Positions 10,409 to 23,519 of a stretch of 64,000 nt of DNA are shown in pieces. A model generated the notes under the pieces. It did not search any database, had not been told where the DNA came from, and saw only the letters and a program-made list of their open reading frames with translations. The first letter of the stretch is position 1. Every line of letters begins with the position of its first letter. Position numbers and translations under genes: made by a program. The stretch spans positions 59,908,486 to 59,972,485 of the forward strand of contig CATQJL010000305.1 in the NCBI GenBank assembly GCA_958299035.1, given 5' to 3'. Source of the stretch: Cylicocyclus nassatus. Lineage: Eukaryota; Nematoda; Chromadorea; Rhabditida; Strongylidae.

Positions 10409-10777
10409 TTATTTTTTTCCTGTTCTGGATGAATAAAAAATTTCGATTACCCCCCTGTGCCAACTCCCAGCCCCGTAGCTCAAATTTTGCAAAAAAATCG
10501 ATAAAATCGACATCGATCGATAACGAAAAGTAGCCTGTGACACCCGCCGGGGGTTCGAAGTGTATGTGTGCCAAGTTTGGTCCGGATCGGTTAAGAAATG
10601 GAATTTTCTATTCGGAACATACGGCGGAGCCGGGTAAGCCAGCTAGTACCTAATAATAAGTCAGTAAGTGAAGAAGATTGAATTGCTGATAACTGAGAGG
10701 AAGACTCAAACATGAAGAACGCCTTTTGCGAAGATGGGAAAATAGAGTTGAAAGGCTTACTCGTCGCGGAAGAGTTT
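10409..10777. other. Palindrome spacer
   Basis: About 370 bp separates the arms. At its left end a short extra copy of the TTCCTGTTCTGGATGAAT segment folds back on the arm terminus. The rest holds AT-rich ATCGATCGATAAC-type sequence, a Helitron-like 3' end and a short unrecognised stretch. No gene is present. Confidence 0.85.
10530..10647 (+). mobile_element. Helitron-like 3' terminus (fragment)
   Basis: The segment carries CCAAGTTTGGTCCGGATCGG, a GCGGAGCCGGG palindromic stretch and a CAGCTAGT end, which resemble the hairpin plus CTRR terminus of Helitrons. No Rep/helicase coding and no 5' TC end are seen. The assignment rests on general likeness to Helitron ends. Confidence 0.45.
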
Positions 10778-11437
10778 TTTTTCCTGTTCTGGATGAATAT
10801 GGAGAAGAGTTTCGTATCCGCGCTGCTCTTGGAGAGCAACGCTTTTGCGTCCATTGCAGGAACTTCATGACTGGAAGAGGCACAGAAAAAACAGGCGGCG
10901 AGAGTGCACAAGGAAAGAGGAGTGATGCGCAGTATACACCCTGCGCGCCCTGCGCGGACAGCCTATACCTGTAGGAAGAATATGTTAGTATAGTGTAGCC
11001 AGCACGAGGTTTGGGTAAAAGCTATTTAATACATCAGTGGCCTAACGCGTTTCGACTACTTGTCGTCTTCGGAGGCCCTCGCTCAGGGCTCGGCACGAGC
11101 TGGCACCAGGGAAATTTCGTACGAAGTCCCCTTTGACCTGTTTTGAGGACCCACCATTATTTTTAGATTATGTAAAAGCATATAGTAGGGTATTCATGCA
11201 TGCTGATTTCATGGAACAACTTTTCACAGCTTTCTGACCTTTTTGAGTGGTTGAATCACATGCTGAGAAGCAGAAAAAGCCGATTTTTCGGCTGCGGAGC
11301 CGACCCAGTAATTTTCAGATGGCTATAAAACGCTGAAAAGAAAACATTATGAGTATGTTTCTTCTCTGTATGTAAACTTTTAAGGTATAGATACGTTTTA
11401 TGTAGAAAAGTATGAAAACTTATGTGAGCAAAGTGTC

Positions 11438-11478
11438 GGTGCCAGCTCAGCTGGCACCCAGCTGGCACCGTGCCAGCT
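11438..11478 (+). repeat. GTGCCAGCT hairpin cluster, right arm
   Basis: Same as 3134-3174. The outer stem is AAAACTTATGTGA near 11414 and TTCACATAAGTTTT near 11509. Confidence 0.85.
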
Positions 11479-12933
11479 AATTCAGAAGAAAGTTGAGCAC
11501 AGCTTTCATTCACATAAGTTTTCATAAATTTTTGGGCCATAGTTCGGGTCCCCCAACGCGCATGCACACACCAAATTTGGTGTCATACTATTGCGTAATG
11601 GCTGAAAAAACGCCTTTGTTTGTTTAATGGGCAGCATGTCGGTGGCATGCCGGCGGCATTCTTGCGACTCTTCTCCGCCACGGACCCCTTAAAAACGATA
11701 TCCCCTTTGATTTCGCCCTAAAAACGATATCCAGTTTGACCCGGTGCCAGCTGTGCCGAGCCCTGCCCTCGCTTCACCACCGGTCACCTGATGGCACAGT
11801 CAGGGCCCGGCGGGTGTGGCGCTTTCACAAGCTGGATATCGTTTTTGGCCCGAAAAAGCAAAGGGGAAGTCGTTTTTTGGGGTCCGGGGCGGAGCCCAAG
11901 ATGATGACAACCGTGAGTTACATCTCTGAGCAAAAATTTTCTCACATTCAAAGATAAAGCCTTGACAAATCAATCATCTGCGCAGTTATTCCTTTTTGGC
12001 GCCGATCTTGCATGAAAGTAAACTTTTTGCTCACTTTTTGGGCTGGAGTCCATGGTTTGCGGATTTACTTGCTAAACGAAACCATGATTTTGAGAAAAGC
12101 ACATTTACAGGCCCACTTTGGCGCGCGAAATGTTGCGTGGATCCGTTTGGCGCGCTATTTCACAGGTTCCAGTAGTCGGATCGGCTTGTGCTTTTCCATA
12201 TTTTACCTATATGCTGATAGGGTGCTCCTACCAAAATTCTAGCTCAGGACCTTTGATGGAACTCACTCTACGAATTTCGTGACAGACAGAAATTCACACA
12301 CACACACACAAACGTAAACAACCCTTAGCCCGTTATTATAAGTTATGATGTTATGTCCCTCAACAGGCAACACTGGAGTTCGCGCGCGTGAAACCGCGCC
12401 GTCGCTAACTGCCGCACGCGCGACGTCGCTCAAACGATGCTGTTTGTAACGCATAAATGACGAGTTCTCAATGTATGCGTAACGATATGGCACCAAATTT
12501 TGTAAGCGAACGGAGAGAGGCTAATGGAAACAAAGTATGAAAAATCATGAAAAACTTATGTGAACGGAACGAGTAATAAGCATTTTTTCCGAAAATTTTG
12601 TAAAATTGGTAAATGAAGATGCGCATTCAATTGGCTCGTTTGCAACGCGCAGATGACGATATGCTACGAAACTTGGTACATACGTGGACACAAGCCTGTA
12701 AGAGATTAGTTAGGAGTTTCATTGAAAAATTATGTGACTGAAGGTTGTAGCAAGGTTTTTTCTGAAAATTTCCCACTATCAAGAAAATGGAAAAATGGCT
12801 CGTTTGCAACGCAGAGGTGACGAAATTGCGCGAGATATGGTGTGTATATGCGCAGTAGGACTAAGTAACAAAGTATGAAAAATTATGAGAAACTTATGTG
12901 AATTTAAAAAATGGTAAGTGTTTTTCGAAATTA

Positions 12934-12975
12934 GGTGGCTCCCGCGCCACCTGGGAGCCACCTGGGGTGGCTCCC
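12934..12975 (-). repeat. GGAGCCACC hairpin cluster, right arm
   Basis: Inverted copy of 8209-8250. Confidence 0.85.
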
Positions 12976-14719
12976 TGCTTTCCTTCACATAATTTCCCGG
13001 ATTTCTCTACATAAATGTGGCTTAGGTCGAGAGTATTACTACATGTTCAAATCCGCTTCCAAAACCACCAAGGCACCGCTTCGATACAGCCCCAAATAGG
13101 CTTCACAGCGTTATGGTCGGCCTCGGAAAGCGCGCTCCAATCGCAATCGATGCACCTTGCACAGACGACGCGGAAACTTTGAGAAATTGACTTTTTGCTA
13201 GATTACTGATCGCTGATTGAAGCAATCTTCTCAGTCTTCAACCGATTGCTTCTTCGATAAGCCCTACAAGGGCTCAGAAGGGTCAGCGATCATATTTGGT
13301 CGTAATGTTCTATGCAAAAAGTTGTTTTTGTTATCGTATTTTTTCAGTTTTCGCAGTATGGTCAATTTTTCCGTACTTTCGCTCTTTTGGGTCGTTAGTA
13401 AAAAGTCGTTAGTTAGTGTAATTTTTGGCCATCCTCTCAAACGATGACCCGGGCTGGACCAGGAAAGCCAGGTAGTACTACTATAATAAGCGCTGAGGCC
13501 GCCCATCTTATTATTTGTGTATATCTGTTTGTCAGGGACTTACGGGGGCCAAAAATAGGGTCAAAGGGGAAGTCGTAAGAAATTTTGGCTTCAAAGGGGA
13601 TATCGTTTTCAAAATTCTGAAATGCCACCTCCTGCCGGGCCCTGGGCACAGTGCGACGGCTTCCTTGGTAACAATGGTGCCAAATTATTGGCACTACTGT
13701 CACCAAGGAAGCGGAATTATTGGCGCGTTAAGCCACTGATGTAATAAATAGCTTCACCCAAACCCCATGCTCGCTACACTATACTAACATGTTCTGAATT
13801 ATGCCGATGTTTCAACAAGATAGGACGAAAAACTTCCTGTTGGGTGAATCCGATAGAGAAGCAAAGCAGCCTCTGCGCTTTGGGCTTTTGAAGGAAGCCG
13901 CCGATCAACCTGATGGGCATGGAGCACTCATCTGTTCTGCTCAACCGTTTACCAGTGCTCTGTTACGCGGCTGAGACTAGGGCCGACAGTATAGCAAGCC
14001 GAAAGCTCTACGGACCACCCACAAGCGGAGCGCAGTCTTCTGAACCGGCGAGCAACACCTTGTCGGTCCCTGGTCAGACATGCGATAATGGGAGCCGATT
14101 CTTTGCCTGCCTTTACTTTTGGGCTGGCATAAGGTGATGACCTTCCTTTTGCGGCTTGAAAATTTTTTACTGAATGAGAAAAAAAAGAAAGTAAGCGAAA
14201 CAAATGCAAAAAAGATTAATAAAAGCATATTGCCGCTTGGTCCATTTTTAGGAACTTGACGTTACCCATCGCGAGCACTCGAAGACCACCACCCGCCATG
14301 GACGAATCTACGCCTCATTTCATGATATCGGAGAACAAAGCTTCTTGATGGCTACGATTTAAGAGCTCTATCCCAACCTGAATTCTCCTCCTCCTTCGGG
14401 CATGAATCGTAGGAAGCACCGAACCCCCACATTTCAACAACTGAAAGCTGTTGAAGAAGAAATTTTGACCTATAAAATTGCAATCGAAACCATGAAGTTC
14501 GTAGAAGTTATGACCGTTAGAGCTTGAGAACCCAATTTTCACCTACTCTCCCAAGAATTCGATTTCGGCGTGTTTCAATAAATCGGCATAGCTAAGGTAT
14601 ACTCTGATAGGGCAAATCTTACTCTGCAGAACCTGTGAAGTCGCACATCACATAGATACCTTCACAGTCAAGGAGGAGATGATTTCACTTGTAGGAGCGA
14701 AAACGTCAGCTCTCATTAA

Positions 14720-15152
14720 CAAGGAAAGAAAGGTTTGGTCGAAGTGGCTTTTTGAGATGAGATGTACACGCTTGGAACGCTGATGCCAAATTTGCCTTTG
14801 CCATTTGCTGCGGACTTCTGGCGAAAAGTAATGAGAGTTTTTGTGAGTAAAGTTGCAATGCAAGAGTAGTATGAAACCAAATGTAACCTTTTGGAGCAGC
14901 GAGTTGATATGTTTGAATCAAAATTATTTATTGCACCGAGTGATCCGAATATCAGTTACGCCCTGGAAAAATGTTACGACTGAGTTTACACTAAACTTGC
15001 ATTTAACTCTTTGCTCACAAAAATCTTTATAACTCCCCGCTCAGAAGCCCGCAGCAGAAAGCGAAGACAGATTCAGAATCACCATTCCAAGCTCTACAAG
15101 ACAGTATGCATCTCATTCTAAAAGGCCACTTGGATAACATGACGCTTTTTTG
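14720..15152. mobile_element. PIF/Harbinger-like MITE nested in right arm
   Basis: Mirror copy of 6031-6463. Confidence 0.6.
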
Positions 15153-16299
15153 AAATTCTGGTTTTGGGCGACTAACTCTCAGATCGACCTGTTTTTTTCG
15201 CCATCAGGTAGGACGTCATTTACTCAGAATCTACGAAGTCGCAAACTCATGCAACAGATTTATAACAAATGCACTTTCTTATAATTTTCGAAATTCAATC
15301 ATATAAAGTTCTAGTTCTCGCCGGTTACATCCTGAACCGACCTGCTTTAGTAAAAATGTACTTAATATAATTCGCAACGTCTCGCTAAGTTTCACTTTCA
15401 AACACAATATTTGATAAGCACTTTCATCTGAAGTATTTACGCTGCTCTATTCAATAATTTCAAAAAGGGCCGTTGGCTGAATGTTGTTGGCCCTAACGTG
15501 GACCGCTGGGCTACAACCCTTGGAATCAACGGAAATTATCAAAAGGCTTTGCTCTTCGAAATGCTAAGAAGTGCTGAGGCGTAAACGCTTCCTTGGCTGG
15601 CGGTGATCTCCGAGTGCTCACAGTGAAGCAAGCAAGTATATGCTTTCAGTAGTCTCTTTTGCGTTTGTTTCGCTTGACTTTCTCTTTTCCTTATTCAGTT
15701 AAAATTTTTTCACGGTGCAAAAGTGAAGGTGGTCACCCTATACCACATCAAAAGTGAACGGGGGGGGGGTAGTGAACCTGCTCCCACTATTGCATATCTG
15801 CCTCGAAACCGCGCGCTCACAACGCAAAGGGTTAGCGCTGCACTTGCTCGCTCATAACATTGCCAGAGAGATTAGAGAAAATGAAGAAGGAACAGACAGG
15901 TCCCAACACGACCACTTCCACCAAAATGCAGACCTGACGGGCCACCTATGGCGTTGCGGAGGTTGTCACCATGTCATTTTTGGCCTGATCCGGATTGGGT
16001 CAGACGGATAACGCGTAAGTGGCGCATCTGAACACAGCAATCTTGGGCAAGTGTAATGAAGAGTGTGAGTAAGACAAGATTAGCAGGTGTGCGTAGCAGG
16101 TGGTACCCGGGCAGCAGACTGATGCCGCAGCCAATTGCCGGAGCTGCCGGCAGGCCGCTGCAGGTACAGTAATTATTCTCGTCGTCTAAAACTCTTGGAG
16201 AGGTTTCTCTGGACTTTTCGCTGAGGTGCGATATGGAATAGCGTGATATGCTCAATATCTGTATCATTTTAAACATCAGTATATCCATTTTTTGAGAAC

Positions 16300-17055
16300 T
16301 ATGCAAATGGTACTTTTCCGTTATCCGGACCCATTTTTTCAAGAGGCTCTTATACGATACTTTCTTTAGTCTGAGAATAATTTTTCATAGATTTCTACGA
16401 GGACGCCTCCTTGCCACATGTCACAAAAAAATTGACACGTCTTGGTCCATTTTAACAGGTTTTTTTTTTCGGAATCATTTCCGGTTAGGTAAAAGAGATT
16501 TTGTGATCACCTTAGGCCTGTTCAATTGTTTTACATAAGAGCAAAACAACCATAACTTCTTCTAGAGCGTGTTGCTTGCTTTCAGCAGTATTCAAAATTG
16601 TCTTTTCTTTAGACCCTTTTCGCCATGCAATTTTAGCCAGAAAAGGCTATAAATGATATCTAAAAGTACCTTGCTATCTAAAAGTACCTTGCTGCTGCTT
16701 GTTTCGCCTCTCAAATGACATACTTCCAGCACTTCGCTATTCTGAGCAAGCCTATTCTGTTCATCGATAATAGTATATCGTTATTATTATGACAATGTTT
16801 ACTTTGAACCATTTAATCGAAATGAGGTCAAAATTAACTAAAAAAAACATATTGAACTTGCATCGCTTGTACGGTAACAAAAACTCTTGGTAAAACCTGC
16901 TGAACGTGTAGATGACATGTAAAATTCTTTTGACACGTGGCAGAAGGTTGACACTTCCTCCTTTGAATTTGGGAACAAGTATAGTACAAGGTCAAAAGAA
17001 ATATCCTTCTTTGAAAAAATGGGCCCGGATAATGGAAAAGTACCTGCAAATTAGC
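16300..17055. repeat. Diverged fold-back across the right end of the palindrome
   Basis: Sequence near 16910-17055 (TTGAAAAAATGGGCCCGG, GACACGTGGC) is a diverged inverted copy of 16300-16450 in the arm. The palindrome arm therefore ends inside an older fold-back element. Confidence 0.6.
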
Positions 17056-17559
17056 AAAACTATAGAGTTTTTAGAAGGAAAACAGTCACAAGTTTCAATC
17101 ACTCTGAATACCCAAAATAATCAGAGGCTGAAAAATTCAAGAAATGTTTGGTTTGAAAGAAAATTTTCTTTTGGCAGGTGGGTCTAGTATTGGTGCTCTA
17201 AGAACAGCAATGACATGCATCACGTGCGGAAACCTCACTTCGACTGAGGGTCCTTTCCTTGTTAGAAAGAACAACAAAACGCCACTTTGGAAAAACGCAA
17301 GAATGTATAAAAATACCCTTTAAAGCATAGAGAACAGGTAAGGATAGAAGTTGAGAGGGGCAGTCAATTTTGTCAGCTTTTTTGTTGGTGAGATTTTGGA
17401 AACCTTCATATAAAGTAGGAGAAAATTGGAACGCTTTGACTTTGGCAAACTCTGCGTTTGTGAAATGAAAAATCCGTGCTTTGCCTTTGGCGAGGAAAAG
17501 GTTGCCGCAAAACTTCAAAAGTTCTAAGTTTTAGTGACATCACACTTCATACACACAGC

Positions 17560-18230
17560 CAGCTTCAAATGAGATACTAACCGATAGACCAAAGCAAGCT
17601 TCATAAAATAGAGCTCAAACATTTACGACAAAATTGGTTTGCCCGAAGTTTGGAGCTAAGATTTAAAACGCACTGAAGTCCTTGAAAATTTCAGAAATTA
17701 CCGTCTAGCAAAATCCTAGGAACCCCAACTTGCTCACGCACACACTCTCTATATCGGACATTTGTGTGCACAGTTCGTGGTTTTCCCAAGGCAAGAAATA
17801 GAGAAAACGAAATTTGGCATGTTTTTGGCAAAGCAATCCCAAGCACCTCCGTGATAGGTGATTCTGTGGTGTACTTTGGAAGTTAAACATGATGTTTTAG
17901 CTTTATAAAAGTTTAGTTTTCGACAAAAATCAAATTTTTGCAAAAAAAAATCCAGAAACCCGACATAGTCGCACTTTTGACCTTTTTTGTTTTTTTTGTG
18001 TTCTAGGAAATCGGGAAAATTCCATATGCTGAGTTCCGAATGTTCGATGTAAAAAGTACGTACCTGTGCGAGCTGAAGTCTCCAAGACATCTATGGACGG
18101 AGGTACGATTTTACGGGTCGAAAATTTTATATTTTATAATCGAACCGGAACAAAGTTTTCGCAGTGATTTGTACTACTCTCTCTTGTAGAGCTTGCTTTG
18201 TTCTATCAAATGACACCTCATTCACTCTCA
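17560..18230. repeat. Diverged fold-back element
   Basis: CAAATGAGATACTAACCGAT...CAAAGCAAGC at the left pairs with GCTTGCTTTGTTCTATCAAA...CTCATT at the right. The CAAAG(C/T)AAG(C/T)T segment also occurs in the mariner-type MITE at 41427-42371, so the two may be related. Confidence 0.5.
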
Positions 18231-18235
18231 GACAA

Positions 18236-18480
18236 TTCACCGGAACTTCCGCAGGACAAGCAGAACTTGCAGCGTTTCCGCAGCACTTTCTTAACCGTTG
18301 AGAAAGTGCACGCTCCAAAATGCGAGGTTTTCGCAGGAAATTGACGTCACAGCGATCGTAAACCGGAACTTCCGCAGCACTTTCCATAAAGCGCTGCGAA
18401 AGTGCAGTGAGGCTCGTAAGGTTTCCGCAGCACTTTGACCTGCCAGCATTTCCGCAGGATTTTGAGAGCGCATGCACTTG
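18236..18480. repeat. Array of TTTCCGCAGCACTTT-type short repeats
   Basis: At least five interspersed copies occur of TTTCCGCAGSACTTT or ACTTCCGCAG, plus inverted GCGAAAGTGC versions. A second array with the same words lies at 23520-23680. No coding pattern is present. Confidence 0.7.
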
Positions 18481-21192
18481 CGATTGCGAAATAGCAAACG
18501 CATCTTTGCCGCAATCAATGGCGTTGGCATCTGTTTCTCTTCTCTTCTTCTCTTTTTTCTCCTGTTCCCTCAATATTCCTCAATATTAACTTATCCTTCT
18601 TCTAATTAGCACTCTCACAGGAATCGGCGCATCTGAATAATCATCACCAAGCTGCTGGAAACTGGAAAGGACTCAGAGGAGGGGCTTTGTCGAAGCACGA
18701 CGCTCCCGTGCAGGTGTGTCTGTTCCCTTTGCTTTGTTCAAAATATTATTTTTAACAAACAATCAAATGATGGAAGCTACTATGAATAGTAATTTTCGAA
18801 TAATCCTCGATCAAACAATTTGAAATCTGTAAACAGTAATTTTCGAATAATTTTTGAAAAAATTGGAAACAATTTGGTAGAAATCAGGTTGATATATGTA
18901 TAATTGATGCAAGTTTCCTAAAGTTCGTCTCTGATTACAGTAACTTCTTCCTGAAACGCTCTTATTAAACGCAATAAAAACTGTTGCAAACAGCAACAGC
19001 TCTGGCTAAACAACACATACTCTTGCTTTACTATGACCATTAGAGTAAGATTTCTTAGTTCGAAGACGGCTAAAAAATCCTCCTGGAAAAATCTGGTTTT
19101 GAGAAGCGTATACTTTCAGATGCACTGGGTGGCGCTAATTATGTTCGTTGGCAGTGCAGTAAAGTTTGGCTCTTACGAAATTTTTTGCGAGGATGGCAAA
19201 AATGAAATCGATAGTAATCCCTTTTCCCGACATTTTAGAGGAAGCAAATAATTGGCTTTGATATTTTTCAATTTTTCAAAAACAGTAGATAGAGTAAAGG
19301 GCAAGAATTATGAGATTTGATCTTTTATCTTCGAGGGCTCTAAACTTCAAGATAAAAAAAGGTGTACAGAAGCAACAGCATCCATAGGCAACTGAAAGAT
19401 ACGCTTTTGAGATATCATGAAAAGTTTCTAAGAGAATTCTGTTTTGAGAACCAGCGTTTCAAAGAAGACGCATCAATCATGATTCCTAAGATAATATTAG
19501 GTCGTTTCAGTGTTCGTCGGTTCTTCAAAAAAACATAACTTCCTTTCTTTTCAATAGAATTTCTCAAAACTATTTCTATTTGAGAGAGGAAACCGTGCTC
19601 TTACAACGATGCCTCTTGCATGAATCAGTATGGAAAAATCGAGATTTAGAAACTAAGAGATTTCATGATTAGCATTTTTCAAGCAGGGTCGCGGAAAATT
19701 GTGAATATATTTTTATAGAGATAGAGAAAGATAGAGAAAATTTTGCACATTATAGTGGCTCCTTTGCCATCAATCAGTACGAGATAGTTCGTAAGTTAGA
19801 AGCGAGGAAAGAGGACTGACCAGGTTTAGCGATTTTTAAGGAAGCTCAAAAATTCTAAAAACGTCACAGCGAAAACCATCATAACTTTTGATAGGGGCAT
19901 TTGTTCGGCACGAATTTAGTATAGCTAGGAAGAGGAGATCACAAGACATATGTTTATGTTAGTTCGGTTTTTTGTGACGTTTTTGGAATTTGGTGAGCTC
20001 GCATAAAGCACCGGGGTCTGAGTAATCTTCTTCCTGCATTTTTAACTCTGCGACTTTTGCTTAGTAGAACGCATTTAAGCTCTCGCCTCTTTCTGCTACA
20101 AAATTGAGGAATTACAATTGGAATCGCAAAATTCAACCATTTCTGTTATTTTTGGAGGGAGTGGCTACACGTCCACGGACCCAAAAATTTTTTAAATTTT
20201 TCCTCTTTTTCCCCTCCCCGCCCTCTTCCCGAGATTGGTTTCTCGCACCGCTACTGATTTTCATGTCTCTATGAATCTCTTCTCTTTGCTCTCGCTGTTT
20301 TTCGATGCTTTTCTTCCTCACATATACCACCTGTCTTTTCACAATACCTCACACTTCGCAAGATAATATTTTCCTTCTAATCCAAATATTGTGAAAATAA
20401 TCTGAAGCTAGTAATTTGAAATAATTACCGAAATACTTTGAAACTATTACTTTCTGAATAACAATTTTTTAATAATCCCTGATCATACTAGAAATAATTT
20501 GGTAGAGATGTGCCAAAGGGGGGAGGGGATAATGGGTTTGGTTTGGTTTCCTACCTACCCCTTCCCGAAATTTTGTTCCAAAGCTGTCACTGTTCACGTT
20601 TTGTGGCCCACTCTATGAAATTTGTTCAATTTGTTTGAGTTAATTAAATGAATGGGTCATACGTAAGCAGAACGGGTCTGACTTATTTGTTTTTATCATT
20701 TTTTGACTTTATTTACTTTCTGGATTTCAAATCTATAAATGAAGTACACGGATTAATCGAAAGGTGCGATTTACGTCAACTTTTTTCAGTCATTCTCCTT
20801 TCACGGAGAAAGAAGCGGAAGTTGGTTTTAGCTGCGCAGACAAAACCAAAATAAAACCCGTCAAAGGAAACGTGCGAATTTTCATCAGGACGCACCATTC
20901 CCTCAAAGCGCATTTTATTATCTCTCTTGTAAATGAGATTGTTAATTTGTCTTAACTTAATCTATCTCAGTAACTAAGTTCTCGCCATCTAATCTTATTT
21001 CACTTGTTTCACTGCATAATCTTGGGTTCCCATTTCACTGCTTTCATTGCCATGTCATCTTTGAAATAATCACTACTTCTATTCCGATACCAAGTTTTTT
21101 TTTGCGTCGACCACACTGTTCTATCTGCTATTTTTTATTTACATATCGCCTCTTATATTGTTTGGTATTTCTTCCTAATGTCTGCCGATTTA

Positions 21193-23173
21193 TCACAATA
21201 TTACTTCTTCAGCCATCGTCCGGCTGCCTTACAGTAACCCAAACTTGGCGTAAAGTATGTTCACTGCACAAGTCACGCATTCGACGCCTCCCTTCAAGGG
21301 GTCAGCCACACTATTCCAGGAGATGATGCCCGCGATTTCTGTAAGTCATGCAATTCCTGTGTTTCCTTGACTTCCGATGTGCCGCACTACGGGGCGTTTT
21401 ACGAACTTCAGTCACAGGAATCGCAGGAATCACAGGATTAAGGCCTCAGAGCTGTCGTCCTTGGCTATTCAACCGGCAAGCATGAAGCTGCTGCAATGAT
21501 GACTTTCAATACCAAGAAAGTGTGCGAAAGCGCTTTTTAAGGGGGATTCTAATGTTTGATCACATTTGCACGCACGAGATTTTGTTTAGAACAGAGTTAG
21601 TCGAAGGCCTTCGATTAGCTCTCCGAATGACATGTCTTGAAGCCTTTCCTGCATAGTTCTTTTTTTGAATTTCATAACGTCCGGTGTCGTACATTACATA
21701 TCTACGTATTGTATGCATGTGCATAATATGTTTACCCCTGCATGGGATTTGTTCGGTATGAACTTCAGCTGACTTAAAGGTGGATTTTGTTCTGGAATAC
21801 CCTTTTGTTGAGAGGAGATAATGGCAAGGTTGTTGTACAAGACCCTTTCGATTCGATACAAGATTCGTGCTTTTGAAACTTACCCTAATAATTTCCAGTT
21901 TTTCCGTCCAACTCAGTACGATGAGAACGTACATTTAAACAAGAAACAAGAAGTCATCGGATGAGAAAGCCTCTTCTACGAACACCAGCAAATGTTTGCT
22001 GTATTCCCACAGTAGTGTGAACTTTAAATGATTAGGGGAATTCAGCTCCACGCCTTTTGCTCAGCACCATAGGCTCAGTGAACCACATTCTGTGAAATGC
22101 TCACTAGTAGAAAACGTTCAACCTACATGACAGAACTGCAAAAAGATCACCAAAGAAGGATAACTGTGCACTGCACAATGGTCATGGCTTTCATAAGTGA
22201 TTTGAAGATATGAAACAGATGCGTTATTGAGCACGTATGATGATAAACCTCTGAAATAAAAACAAACAAATCATAAGCTTCGTCCTTTAGAGGCCTACTT
22301 GACTCGCTAGTACGCAAAGTTCCGATATTCAGCATTGTGTTACCACTGTTTCTATCAAAAGAAACATTCTGAATGTTTTTATGCGTAGGAGCGAAAACGT
22401 AGTTTTTGACTATGGCTATATGTAATGTCATATCAATATCAATAGTGCTTTTCTTTTCCTGCAACTATTAGTTAAAGTATCATCCAAACGAATAATGACT
22501 ACATATGAGCAAACACTTTAGCATTTCGTCAAACTGTAGGATACCGGTGGTGTGATAGAATTTTCGTGGAACCAGTGGAATCTTTAGGCTAGTCATGTCT
22601 GACATCGCCCTTTCACTTGAATAGAGTACTTGGTGACTGTGACCATAAAATGCTCATAGGACGCTTCTTTGAACCTGATTACGAATCTATGCTCAACATT
22701 CCGCTAGACGCGACTTTGTGTAAAAAAGAAAGACCTTAAGATATATTGATTATGCCGACCCTCATCAATGCAGATACTTACTGGAAAAAGGTGTAACTTC
22801 ATTGAAAGAAGAGTTTCGCAGATAAGCAAAGTGGATTTTGAATCGGTACACAAAGGCGCAATTCACATTTCCTCATATATGGCCACGGTCACCAACTATT
22901 CTCCTTGTCAGCATACTCACATTGCTTCCATCGAGTCTGACGACCAAAGTGATACGCACAAAGTCAACGATCATTCGAGACTAGTTTTCTCACCAGAAAA
23001 TCGCGCAACACTTGTCTAAATCTCGATTTGCGACACTTAAACTCCTTCAAATCGAGGTGACGCCGTCGAAAAAAAAAGACGTCGAATACGTGACTTGTGC
23101 AGTGAACATATTTTACGCCAAGTTTGGGTTACTGTAAGACAGCCGGACGATGGCTGAAGAAGTAATATTGTGA
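21193..23173. mobile_element. 1.98-kb element with about 115-bp TIRs and TTTA flanks
   Basis: TCACAATATTACTTCTTCAG at the left is matched by its reverse complement at the right, and the similarity runs for about 115 bp through the GACGCC/GACGTC segment. TTTA lies at 21189-21192 and 23174-23177, a possible 4-bp target duplication. No transposase was seen in either strand of the interior. The superfamily is unknown to me. Confidence 0.7.
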
Positions 23174-23519
23174 TTTATCCGCGATTTACCCATGTTCGCC
23201 TATGTATATTTGAAATGTTTCCATATTCTATGTATGCATTCATACACTATATACTTGCTTATTCTTCCTTCTTCGACTCTCAATCTTGTTGATCTGTGTC
23301 TGGCCTCAATTGCAATAATCAAACTACCTCTGACTGTCTATTGTTCCCATATAATGCCTTTGCATAGAAAAATAAATTGTGCCATTTATTTTCAAATAAA
23401 TACCTCGTTGTTGCTGTCCTATTTATCATCGTGATAAGAATTTTTACATTAAAGGAAGGCTCACTCAAAAGCGGAAACCTAGTATCACAAAAGGAAGCTT
23501 GATATGGAAGAAACGGATC

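Larger units (their letters stand above)
10979..13796. mobile_element. About 2.8-kb TIR unit, mirror copy (right arm)
   Basis: Mirror image of the 7390-10207 unit, with the same 75-bp inverted termini and no transposase. Confidence 0.6.
10778..16705 (-). repeat. Right arm of giant palindrome
   Basis: This is the reverse complement of 4473-10408 and ends CTGCTGCTTGTTTC. It contains the uninterrupted TTAA empty site that the 3389-3842 MITE occupies in the third copy. Near-identity to the left arm means recent duplication, gene conversion or an assembly duplication. No supported gene lies inside. Confidence 0.93.
17060..21192. other. No supported gene; fold-back and short repeats
   Basis: The stretch holds a diverged fold-back at about 17560-18230, the GCGGAAA array at 18236-18480 and AT-rich sequence. 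ORFs of 60-148 residues here have no recognisable domain or exon structure. Confidence 0.55.

Noticed and set aside
10540..10580. tRNA-like GGTTCGAA box
   Set aside because: No matching A box or acceptor stem around it; part of the Helitron-like fragment.
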